Source: Lachnospiraceae bacterium (GTDB taxonomy: Bacteria; Bacillota; Clostridia; Lachnospirales; Lachnospiraceae). From it: 64,000 nt of DNA. Of this stretch, positions 16,673 through 23,567 are shown in pieces. Made by a program: the position numbers and the translations under genes. The notes beneath the pieces are model-generated. The model saw only the letters and a program-made list of their open reading frames with translations. It had not been told where the DNA came from and did not search any database. The number at the start of each line of letters is the position of its first letter. The stretch's first letter is position 1. The stretch spans positions 1 through 64,000 of the forward strand of contig JAIDHX010000015.1 of assembly GCA_029053015.1 (NCBI GenBank), given 5' to 3'.

Positions 16673-16698
16673 TTAGATGCTTGAAAACATAGTACATT
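16670..16698 (+). promoter_or_regulatory. Promoter of the thioredoxin-like/ABC operon
   Basis: TTGTTA (16670-16675), 17-bp spacer, TACATT (16693-16698). It mirrors the peptide promoter about the centre of the inverted repeat. The -35 and -10 are both imperfect, which fits a promoter needing an activator. Initiation near 16705 excludes the ATG at 16703 as start of the first gene. Confidence 0.6.
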
Positions 16699-16756
16699 AA
16701 TAATGGGGTGTTTTACCAATAACAAAAATAAGAATCAAAGGGAATGGGATTTGCAA

Positions 16757-17662
16757 ATGGGGAAAAACAGAGCATCGTATATTCTGATAGTTTTATTATT
16801 GTTCTTTGTCATATTGGAATTTGTCATTATCATTCTACAGAGAAACCAGCCAAAAGAACCAAAAGAAATAAGGACAACCTCAGATGTAATCATAAAGGAT
16901 TTGCGCTATGGGGATAGTTTTAATACGATACCGGTAGTAAATGCGGACGGAAACGAAACGGCATTCAAATACGGAGAGCATAATACCGTTTTATTCTATC
17001 TTTCCTCCTCCTGCGCAAGCTGCGGGGATGCACTGCGCTTTGCGGGAAGGCTGCAGAGCGTCTTCGGTGAGGACAACCTGCAGGTGCTGCTCTTGTGGAG
17101 TGATTCCATGCCGGTGTCCCTGATAGAAGAATATGACATTGCTCCGGAAAATTGTTTCAGTATAAACGACAGTATTGCAATCAACACGCCGACTCCGACG
17201 GCGTACCTGCTTGACAGCCAAGGTAGCATCATATATTACAATTCAGACATTAAAATCTGCATGGAGAAGCTGTATATGCAGGTAGTCGAAGAAGGGTTGG
17301 AAGAACAGCTTCGGATAAATGCCAACCACTATCTGATGGAATACTATGGCATCTCGGATTTCGGGAAGCAGCAGATTGTATATTTTTGCATGGACGGCTG
17401 CCCCGATTGTGCTGCAGCAGACGATATCCTTATGAGTGATGACAGGAAGGATGAAAGAAGCCTGTATTACCTGTATACATACAATGACACGGAGCCGTCG
17501 CATGAGAGGGACGAATACGCACTGCTAAAGCTGGTCTATGATATTAAATGGTATCCATCCTTTCTGGTTCTACAGTCAGAAGAGGAATATGGAATTGTGG
17601 GTGAGGTTCCGGTGGAAACACTGCTGCAGGAATTGAACAGGATGGGAGGAAAGGCAGATTGA
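16757..17662 (+). CDS. Membrane-anchored protein with two thioredoxin-like domains
   Basis: 301 residues from ATG 16757; a TTG two codons earlier is an alternative, as AAGGGA lies upstream of both. One N-terminal membrane helix (residues 8-27) is followed by an outside TlpA/thioredoxin-like domain with redox pair Cys86-x-x-Cys89 (SSCASCGD) and a TPTPTAYLL loop at the cis-Pro position. A second thioredoxin-like domain has Cys215-x-x-Cys218 (CMDGCPDC) and WYPSFLV as its cis-Pro loop. The double layout suggests thiol-disulfide exchange at the membrane. It heads the operon containing a six-cysteine exported peptide, so an oxidative-folding role is likely but inferred. It overlaps the next gene by 4 bp. 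Confidence 0.78.
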   Translation: MGKNRASYILIVLLLFFVILEFVIIILQRNQPKEPKEIRTTSDVIIKDLRYGDSFNTIPVVNADGNETAFKYGEHNTVLFYLSSSCASCGDALRFAGRLQSVFGEDNLQVLLLWSDSMPVSLIEEYDIAPENCFSINDSIAINTPTPTAYLLDSQGSIIYYNSDIKICMEKLYMQVVEEGLEEQLRINANHYLMEYYGISDFGKQQIVYFCMDGCPDCAAADDILMSDDRKDERSLYYLYTYNDTEPSHERDEYALLKLVYDIKWYPSFLVLQSEEEYGIVGEVPVETLLQELNRMGGKAD

Positions 17663-18630
17663 AGAAGTGCAAAATAATAGTGTTATACCTGATAGCGGCT
17701 TTGCTGCTGACATCCTGCGGCAAAGAGAAGGAGAAGGAAACGTTTTTTCTAAAGCCCGATGCGGATATGCAGGGTGGGTATGATTTGCAGGAATTGGATT
17801 TAGCTGAATTGGGCATTGGAACGCCGGGAGGTACCTGTATTTATAATGACAGTATATATGTATGTGACCTCTCAAATAACTGCATTGTAAAACTGAGCAT
17901 GGATTTCGTCAGAGAGGATTCTTTTGGCACACTGGGAATGGAGGAAGGGAATTTTTCGGAACCGAGGGATATTACCTTTGCGGGCGGCTGCTTTTATGTG
18001 CTGGACGAGGGGAACTGCCGCGTGCAGAAGTTTACATCTGATTTTGAGTATCTGGAAATGTATTATCTGCATCCGCCCTATGCACAGGTTACCGGCAGGT
18101 ACGTAAGTATTGCTGTCGATGGGGAAGGGATTGTGTATGTATCCGTGCTTTCACCTGACCCGATGGATGCATATATATTTGCCTATAAAGGCGAAACATG
18201 GGAAGAAATAGGGGATAAAGCAGTTGGCTACTTATGCACTGGAGAAGAAAGTATATATTTTGTTAATACGCTTGAAATGGAAATCGGGGAAAAAACCACA
18301 GCGATGCAGTCGGGGAAAAATATGCTGTATGAACTTGATAAAAAAGGGCTTTCTTTAATTGCGCGGATAGATAATAAATATGCTCCGACAGCGCTTGTTT
18401 TTTGGAGTGGCAGTATTTATATGGTATCTGCTGCAAACGGCAATGTGAACTGCTTTTCCGGAGAGAGTGACGACTTTGAGACACTTTTTGCTGTCCCTAA
18501 AGGCGCCTACTCTCTAGATATGCATATGTGCATTGATGCGATAGGTAATATCTATATTTCGGACTGTGAAAATGGTTGCCTATATTTTGCCAGAAAGCAG
18601 AAGCAAAAGAATGGGGAGGCATTGCCATGA
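17659..18630 (+). CDS. Lipoprotein with six-bladed NHL-type beta-propeller
   Basis: 323 residues, TTG start at 17659 overlapping the previous stop (TTGA) with GGGAGGAAAGG upstream. The N-terminal signal ends in lipobox LLTSC (Cys about residue 20). The mature part has NHL/6-bladed propeller blades: GGTCIYNDSIYVCDLSNNCIVKL, EPRDITFAGGCFYVLDEGNCRVQKF and CIDAIGNIYISDCENGCLYF. NHL propellers bind peptides or carbohydrate; some act as peptide lyases. On the outside of the membrane next to an ABC system and a secreted peptide, it could be a peptide-binding or immunity lipoprotein. The family assignment is good; the role is inferred. Confidence 0.78.
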   Translation: MKKCKIIVLYLIAALLLTSCGKEKEKETFFLKPDADMQGGYDLQELDLAELGIGTPGGTCIYNDSIYVCDLSNNCIVKLSMDFVREDSFGTLGMEEGNFSEPRDITFAGGCFYVLDEGNCRVQKFTSDFEYLEMYYLHPPYAQVTGRYVSIAVDGEGIVYVSVLSPDPMDAYIFAYKGETWEEIGDKAVGYLCTGEESIYFVNTLEMEIGEKTTAMQSGKNMLYELDKKGLSLIARIDNKYAPTALVFWSGSIYMVSAANGNVNCFSGESDDFETLFAVPKGAYSLDMHMCIDAIGNIYISDCENGCLYFARKQKQKNGEALP

Positions 18631-19880
18631 AATATTCCATCAAACGGGTTTTATACAACCTGTGCCATAGCGGTCTGCTGTATGCCGTGATAGCGGTTCA
18701 TTTTATGCTGGGTGCGGGACTTTTTATTATCTGTATGAATTACAGGATGACGAGCAGAGAACTTTTGGAGGAGAGTAAGCAGAAGAGTATGGAAGGACTG
18801 ATTTCGGTTTTGGAAATAAACGGAATCAGTAAGGGAGAATATAGTATTTCTTATGATACTTACCAGCGGCTGAGCATGGATGAAACCTGCACGGAGGATT
18901 TGGAGATGTTGCTTGCGGAGATGTTTCATGCCGGCGTGTTTCTTATTAGGTCGGAAGAGGATTATATGGCGCCGAGTTGGTACATCCATTTTATGAATGA
19001 CAGCTTGTTTGACTACCTTTATCAGGTGCCCCGCAAGGAAGGTGTGGTGTATTTGGGGGAGGATGCTTATGAAACTCTGGTGGCTGCATGGGATGCGCTG
19101 CAGGAGCCGGAGGCGTTTTCGGCAATTCTTTTTACGGAAGGGGAGTTTTATATCGAGGGGGATTTGCTGATGGCGGATGGGGAAGCATACCCCTATGAGG
19201 TGGTGATGCCAGCAGGGGAAGACAGTGACATGCCCTATACGGATGACCCTGACATCAGATATGATATGACGCGGGCAATCATTTTTCCTTTGGAGGATAG
19301 CTGGGTGCCGGCATCTATGACTGGAGAGCCGGTGAGTACAAGGACTATTTTGATGTATCGCTATAAAAACAAGGAATGGCGGGAGGATTTGATTGCACAG
19401 CAGCTTCGGATAATCAACGCCGAGACAGGCAGCAACGGCTATTTTACGGTGGAGGATGATTACAAGGAACTGAAAAGACAGATAAACAGTTACAACAAAG
19501 ACATGAATAGGTGGTTGCTAGTGGCGGTCAGCGTCATGTTGCTGGCGGGGGTGGGGAGTATGGGAACCATGTTTTTGCTTCTAAATAAGCGGCGCCATCT
19601 AATTGCAGTTTCCGTTGCCTGTGGCTCTACAATGCGTCGGATTGTCGCGGAAATTATCGCGGAGAATTTTATGGTGCTGTTTACAGGGGGCATACTGGGA
19701 ATTCTCATTTCGCCCCTGCTGAGGAAGGTTATCCTTTATCAGGGTGAGCTTAGGATGAATATAGCCGGAATCGTGAGTGTGTGTGCAGTGGCATTTTTAT
19801 TCAGTGTGATATCAGTTCTAGCGGGTATGCATGAAATCAAGGCGAAAAATGTGGCGGCGACGCTAAAGGAGGAGGGATAA
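18627..19880 (+). CDS. FtsX/MacB-type ABC transporter permease
   Basis: 417 residues from ATG 18627 (ATGA overlap with the lipoprotein stop; GGGGAGG upstream). One N-terminal helix, a large outside domain of about 270 residues, then three C-terminal helices of the FtsX fold (WLLVAVSVMLLAGVGSMGTMF, IIAENFMVLFTGGILGILI, AGIVSVCAVAFLFSVISVL). HLIAVSVACGSTMRRIVAEI matches the coupling region of MacB-like permeases, which export peptides or act mechanically rather than through a pore. Its ATPase follows 3 bp later. Comparable permeases accompany lactococcin-972-type bacteriocins and their immunity. Confidence 0.85.
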   Translation: MKYSIKRVLYNLCHSGLLYAVIAVHFMLGAGLFIICMNYRMTSRELLEESKQKSMEGLISVLEINGISKGEYSISYDTYQRLSMDETCTEDLEMLLAEMFHAGVFLIRSEEDYMAPSWYIHFMNDSLFDYLYQVPRKEGVVYLGEDAYETLVAAWDALQEPEAFSAILFTEGEFYIEGDLLMADGEAYPYEVVMPAGEDSDMPYTDDPDIRYDMTRAIIFPLEDSWVPASMTGEPVSTRTILMYRYKNKEWREDLIAQQLRIINAETGSNGYFTVEDDYKELKRQINSYNKDMNRWLLVAVSVMLLAGVGSMGTMFLLLNKRRHLIAVSVACGSTMRRIVAEIIAENFMVLFTGGILGILISPLLRKVILYQGELRMNIAGIVSVCAVAFLFSVISVLAGMHEIKAKNVAATLKEEG

Positions 19881-19883
19881 GAC

Positions 19884-20546
19884 GTGTTAATCAGAATGGA
19901 GCAAATTGTTAGGGAATACGGAAAGGGAAGCAGTCAGACAAGGGCGCTTAAAGGTGTTTCCCTGCAGGTTGAGAAGGGAGAGTTTGTCGCCATCACGGGT
20001 GCTTCCGGCTGCGGCAAAAGCACGCTTTTAAACATCATGGGGGGGATGGACAGGCAGACAGAAGGAGAATACTATTATGACGATGCACCTGTGGCGGGGT
20101 TAAGTGAAAGAGAACTGGCAAGGTTTCGAAACTGCAACATTGGTTTTGTGTTTCAGGCTTTCCATCTGGCAAAAGAGTTGACGGCTGTAGAAAATGTGGC
20201 GCTGCCGCTGGGGTATGCCGGCATTGGCGGCAAAGAAAGAAAAGAACGGGCAAAGGCGCTGCTTGACAGGGTGGGACTTTCTGAAAAATACAAGGCGTAT
20301 CCGACGAAGCTTTCCGGCGGGGAGATGCAGCGGGTGGCGATTGCCCGTGCGTTGGCAAACCATCCCCAGACCCTTTTGGCGGACGAGCCCACGGGCAATC
20401 TGGATTATGAAAACGGCAGGGCAATTATGAAGCTGTTGCGGGAACTGAATGAAGAGGGCACTACGATTATCATGGTGACACACGACAGGGAGCTGGCAGA
20501 TTTGGCGGACAGGAAAATTTGTATGGCGGATGGAAACATTGTATAA
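19884..20546 (+). CDS. ABC transporter ATP-binding protein (LolD/MacB type)
   Basis: 220 residues. Walker A is [10 protein letters not shown]-loop FVFQAFHL, signature [15 protein letters not shown], Walker [13 protein letters not shown] and H-loop MVTHD: a complete, active-looking ATPase of the MacB/LolD family that pairs with FtsX-like permeases. GTG 19884 follows GGAGGAGGG. It probably serves both the upstream permease (18627) and the one at 20968, since only one ATPase is present for two permeases. Confidence 0.92.
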   Translation: MLIRMEQIVREYGKGSSQTRALKGVSLQVEKGEFVAITGASGCGKSTLLNIMGGMDRQTEGEYYYDDAPVAGLSERELARFRNCNIGFVFQAFHLAKELTAVENVALPLGYAGIGGKERKERAKALLDRVGLSEKYKAYPTKLSGGEMQRVAIARALANHPQTLLADEPTGNLDYENGRAIMKLLRELNEEGTTIIMVTHDRELADLADRKICMADGNIV

Positions 20547-20572
20547 AACCTGGTGATATTCATTGGATTTAG

Positions 20573-20606
20573 GCATTTTTAAATGCTAATATAATAAAAA
20601 GGAGAG
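20573..20606 (+). promoter_or_regulatory. Possible promoter and ribosome site of the six-cysteine peptide gene
   Basis: TATAAT at 20590-20595 has a weak TTTAGG about 16 bp upstream, with a small dyad GCATTT/AAATGC (20573-20586) in between. The ribosome site GGAGAG (20601-20606) follows closely, so a transcript starting here would have a very short leader. Read-through from the upstream operon is equally possible. Confidence 0.4.
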
Positions 20607-20612
20607 ATAAGT

Positions 20613-20885
20613 ATGAAAAAAAGAAAAAACAAAAGTTATTTAGCAGTTGGAGCATTGGTGGCGGCAGGATTGGTATGGCTTTTGCCGGTGAAGGCAGAGG
20701 CGGCTCCGTGTTATGATTGGGGTTCTGCAGTGACTAGATATTATTGTGCAACACCGATATGCCATCGGTCAATTCCTAGTTATTTTCTTGAAAAGAAATG
20801 GGAAAGGGATTGTATAGGAGAGAATGGTATATACACAGACTATAAAATAGAAAAGACAGATTTAGGCTGTTGCCCGCATCTTTAA
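20613..20885 (+). CDS. Secreted six-cysteine peptide, bacteriocin-like
   Basis: 90 residues. The N terminus MKKRKNKSY plus a hydrophobic run and KAEA/A give a classic signal peptide cut after residue 30 or 31. The mature part is about 60 residues with cysteines at 33, 45, 50, 67, 86 and 87, ending GCCPHL. Six cysteines in a short exported chain point to disulfide bonds. Genes for thioredoxin-like proteins and MacB-type transport surround it, as in lactococcin-972-like loci, but I see no sequence match to that or any other named peptide. It could be an antimicrobial, a signalling peptide or a stress protein. A strong GGAGAG site precedes the start. Confidence 0.75.
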   Translation: MKKRKNKSYLAVGALVAAGLVWLLPVKAEAAPCYDWGSAVTRYYCATPICHRSIPSYFLEKKWERDCIGENGIYTDYKIEKTDLGCCPHL

Positions 20886-20893
20886 TTATCCCA

Positions 20894-20931
20894 TGGAAAA
20901 GGGCTGCCACTGATATGGCAGCCCTTTTCCA
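20894..20931 (+). terminator. Intrinsic terminator after the six-cysteine peptide gene
   Basis: A perfect 16-bp stem (TGGAAAAGGGCTGCCA and its complement) with a 6-base loop; the right arm contains CCCTTTT. It separates the peptide gene from the permease at 20968, so peptide mRNA can exceed permease mRNA. Confidence 0.85.
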
Positions 20932-20967
20932 ATATAAATGCGATAATACAAAATATGGGCGGACAAA

Positions 20968-22119
20968 GTGCAGAAGGGAGTGACGTCTATTTTTTTAGTT
21001 CAAAATGCATGGAAATATATTACTTACCATAAATATAACAGCCTAATTCTGCTATCTGCGTTGGTGCTGGGGTTTCTCTTTCCCCTGCTTGCAGTCAATG
21101 ACATCAATGACGTAGTGCGGGATGGGGAAGTGGCAAGGTTTGAGGATGCTTCTCACATGGCAGTCATCGAGTATTTGATGAAATACAGGGACGAAGCGGA
21201 AATGGAGGCAGCAGTCAACCGTTGTCAGGACGAAGACATGTTTGAAACAGCAGGCTATGCCTTTGTCCAAAACGAAATTGTCTATGCAGGTGAAGAGTCC
21301 TACACCTGCGGCATTTGCGGCATCAGTAAGGATTACCTGTCTTTAAGCGGCTATGAGATGGTAAGCGGCGCGTTTTTTTCAGAGAAGGATTATACAGCGG
21401 ATGGAGAAAGAGTATGTCTGTTGGGTACAGGCGGAACGTTGGTGGAAAATGGCGTCGGGGTTGGTGATATGATTGAAATTGCGGGGGAGGATTACAGAGT
21501 AAAGGGAATTGTAAGGGCACCAAGAATCTATGGCGGTCTGCTGCTTCCTTATGCGCGTACCGTTGAATTGTTTTCTTCTGCGGGCATTACTTTCCAATAT
21601 CAGGTAATTACGCATGGCGAGGAGGTGCCAAGACCAGAAAGCCTTGCACGCCAACTTTTTTCACTGGATAGCATGTATGAAGGAATGCTTACTGCACAGA
21701 CCGGCAAAGAATTGGAAGAGGTTTATTATGGATCTATATGGGAGCTCAATAGATACCGTATCTTGCGCGCGGCAATTGTAATTGTCTTTGCGGGCATCAG
21801 CCTGTTGCTGCTTTTCACCGGTATGATTCTCAGGGAGAGGCATGACATGGCAGTCCGCATAGCGCTGGGAGGAAGCCGTGCCATGCTTTGGCTGGAATCC
21901 GTTATTCGCAACATTCTGCTTGTTCTGGCTGCTTTTTTGATAACGCTGCTTTTGTATCCCTTTATATCCGGACTGGTAATGGGAACGGGAAGCCGACTGC
22001 TGTACAGGACTGTCCTGCAGGTCGGCATCTGTGGGGCGCTTTTTGTGGTTCTGATTGGCAGTATTGTGCTTGCTTTTGGTTTTAGAAAGCAGAATGTGGC
22101 GATGCTGTTAAAAGAATGA
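20968..22119 (+). CDS. Second FtsX-like permease, probable immunity or transport protein
   Basis: Up to 383 residues. An N-terminal helix (LILLSALVLGFLFPLLAV), an outside domain of about 240 residues with MacB-PCD features (GEDYRVKGIVRAPRIYGG), and three C-terminal helices (AAIVIVFAGISLLLLFTGMIL, NILLVLAAFLITLLLYPFISG, ICGALFVVLIGSIVLAF). RHDMAVRIALGGSRAMLWLESVIRN is the typical FtsX coupling segment. The start is uncertain: GTG 20968 has only a weak site, while AGAAGGGAG at 20972-20980 would favour a start near 20989, where the in-frame codon is ATT. There is no second ATPase, so it likely shares the one at 19884. Confidence 0.8.
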   Translation: MQKGVTSIFLVQNAWKYITYHKYNSLILLSALVLGFLFPLLAVNDINDVVRDGEVARFEDASHMAVIEYLMKYRDEAEMEAAVNRCQDEDMFETAGYAFVQNEIVYAGEESYTCGICGISKDYLSLSGYEMVSGAFFSEKDYTADGERVCLLGTGGTLVENGVGVGDMIEIAGEDYRVKGIVRAPRIYGGLLLPYARTVELFSSAGITFQYQVITHGEEVPRPESLARQLFSLDSMYEGMLTAQTGKELEEVYYGSIWELNRYRILRAAIVIVFAGISLLLLFTGMILRERHDMAVRIALGGSRAMLWLESVIRNILLVLAAFLITLLLYPFISGLVMGTGSRLLYRTVLQVGICGALFVVLIGSIVLAFGFRKQNVAMLLKE

Positions 22120-22126
22120 TTGCTTT

Positions 22127-22146
22127 TTTGACAACTCTGACGCTTG
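22127..22146 (+). promoter_or_regulatory. Third copy of the 20-bp regulatory box
   Basis: All 20 bases are identical to the right arm of the inverted repeat at 16653-16672, in the same orientation, 8 bp after the permease stop. By the same geometry a weak promoter (TTGTAT at 22144, TAATTT at 22167) would fire rightwards. Identity at 20 of 20 positions 5.5 kb away cannot be chance. Confidence 0.8.
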
Positions 22147-22460
22147 TATTGTCTGCCTTGGCATGTTAATTTATTATTACAATAATAAATATATCAGCGA
22201 GGAGGGATTGGAAAAAAGAAACTGGTAAAACCACAGTTTGCTATTATGCAGAATAGGGAGAATATCATTTTTAGAAAATCATTCTCACAATTGTGATACG
22301 ATAGAGACGAAAGAGAAAGCACGTGAGGCTGACGAAGGGGATAAAAATGAGAAGCAAAGGTAGCTACTGATTCATTTAGGAAGACAGTAAATGGAGATAC
22401 ATACGAATCGGCATTGAATATATGCTTTCAGGTTACATGAATATAAAACGAAAAAATGGA
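22147..22460 (+). other. Intergenic stretch with a possible decayed peptide gene
   Basis: No intact gene is visible. After the box there is AGGAGGG (22200-22206) without a usable start codon behind it. One frame (about 22235-22363) is open for over 40 codons and ends ADEGDKNEKQR, which loosely resembles the ADDNKPKDKKQG tail of the 55-residue peptide, but a TAA stop separates it from the ribosome site. A tiny frame with a good site at 22347 encodes only seven residues. I read this as a degraded or non-coding transcript ending in the terminator at 22461. Confidence 0.4.
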
Positions 22461-22490
22461 AGGGAAACTGTAGCTATCTGCAGTTTCCCT
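22461..22490. terminator. Bidirectional terminator
   Basis: AGGGAAACTG and CAGTTTCCCT form a perfect 10-bp stem with a 10-base loop. Rightwards it is followed by TTTGATTTTG; leftwards the strand continues CCATTTTTT. It ends both the transcript from the box at 22127 and the L,D-transpeptidase gene. Confidence 0.75.
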
Positions 22491-22513
22491 TTTGATTTTG
22501 ACTGTAAATCAAC

Positions 22514-23344
22514 TTATTCATTACAAGAATCTACAATTCTCCGCTCTCCAATTCCGAGAGTGATGTAGTGATTGTACAATGCTGTTCTATCATAACCGAA
22601 GGCTTCCATTAAATCGGGGTATCTGTCCGCATATGCAATATAATCAAATTCGTCGATGGTTCCGGAAAAGGGAATATATCCATCTGCTTCCGCGAGCCAG
22701 GGATTGTTAATGTTGGGATCTGTCGGGTCCCAGTTTTTGTAAGGGGAATCTTCTGCTATTTTTATAGGGGTAGGTATTTCAAGCTCACAGACTTCTTCGC
22801 TGTCAGCATATACAACTACCGTTGTGCCGGGCTTGCAGTTGTCGTAAATCCATTTGGAATCGGCAGTGGATAACCGGACACAGCCTAAAGAAGCGCTTTC
22901 GCCCAGCTTGTTGTATTCTTCCCATTCCAACGTATCAGGAGAAGCCTCCGTATAAGGAACGGAATGGAAAAGGATTTTGTTGTTGAAGCGTACAGCATAC
23001 TGACCATATGTATCATCTACCATGATGCGCCATTCATAATAAGCAGAAGTATGGAAGGTGCCCTGAGGGGTACGGTGTCCTTCACGCCCACAAGAGCAGA
23101 TCATTGTTTTGACAGGCGTCAGGGTGCCGTCTGCATTTTGCTGCTTGATTGTGATATAGTTTAAGGCAGTGTTTACATAAATGACATAATCCGGTCTGGT
23201 ATCGACAGCAATGTCCTCGGGCTGCGGATTGGGCAATTCTTCTGCATTTGCATAGTCTGTTGCAAAAAACAATAAGCCCATGAACAATAACATACCAATC
23301 AATAAAGTTCTGCATTTTCCCATACTATATTTACTCTTCAACAT
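22514..23344 (-). CDS. L,D-transpeptidase (YkuD) with C-terminal wall-associated module
   Basis: 276 residues from ATG 23344, with AGGAG upstream. A signal peptide ends ANA/EELP. The YkuD domain (about residues 50-185) has its catalytic set: FHSVPY and SLGCVRLS, with the nucleophile Cys in GCVR. These enzymes make 3-3 cross-links in peptidoglycan or attach proteins to it. The C-terminal segment FDYIAYADRYPDLMEAFGYDRTALYNHYITLG is a short module found in many exported Clostridia proteins and is probably a wall- or sugar-binding unit. It is monocistronic and convergent with the pheromone locus. Confidence 0.88.
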   Translation of the reverse strand: MLKSKYSMGKCRTLLIGMLLFMGLLFFATDYANAEELPNPQPEDIAVDTRPDYVIYVNTALNYITIKQQNADGTLTPVKTMICSCGREGHRTPQGTFHTSAYYEWRIMVDDTYGQYAVRFNNKILFHSVPYTEASPDTLEWEEYNKLGESASLGCVRLSTADSKWIYDNCKPGTTVVVYADSEEVCELEIPTPIKIAEDSPYKNWDPTDPNINNPWLAEADGYIPFSGTIDEFDYIAYADRYPDLMEAFGYDRTALYNHYITLGIGERRIVDSCNE

Positions 23345-23567
23345 GACGATTATCTCCTGCTTCCGGTATTTTCTCATTTGCAATATGTATTATAAAGGGG
23401 AAAAATTTATTTGACAAGTGGAAAAAGGATATTAAAGAAATCTTAAGGTTTTAGGGAATATTTTGTAAAAAATGAAAAAGTGAGCAATAGAAATGTCATG
23501 TACTTTGTGGTAGAATGTCTTGGAAATATTTTTAATGGTGAGAAGTATCAGCAGAGGGGAGGATTCT

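Noticed and set aside
16703..16756. ATG at 16703 as start of the thioredoxin-like protein
   Set aside because: It lies between the -10 (16693-16698) and the expected transcription start, and has no ribosome site; ATG 16757 gives a normal membrane-anchor start.
20613..20885. Lanthipeptide or sactipeptide precursor
   Set aside because: It has a Sec signal peptide rather than a leader peptide, and no LanM/LanB or linked radical SAM maturase is nearby; the radical SAM gene at 60598 is 40 kb away and of another family.
22245..22295. 16-codon frame starting at ATG 22245
   Set aside because: No ribosome site at the proper distance and no features of a functional peptide.
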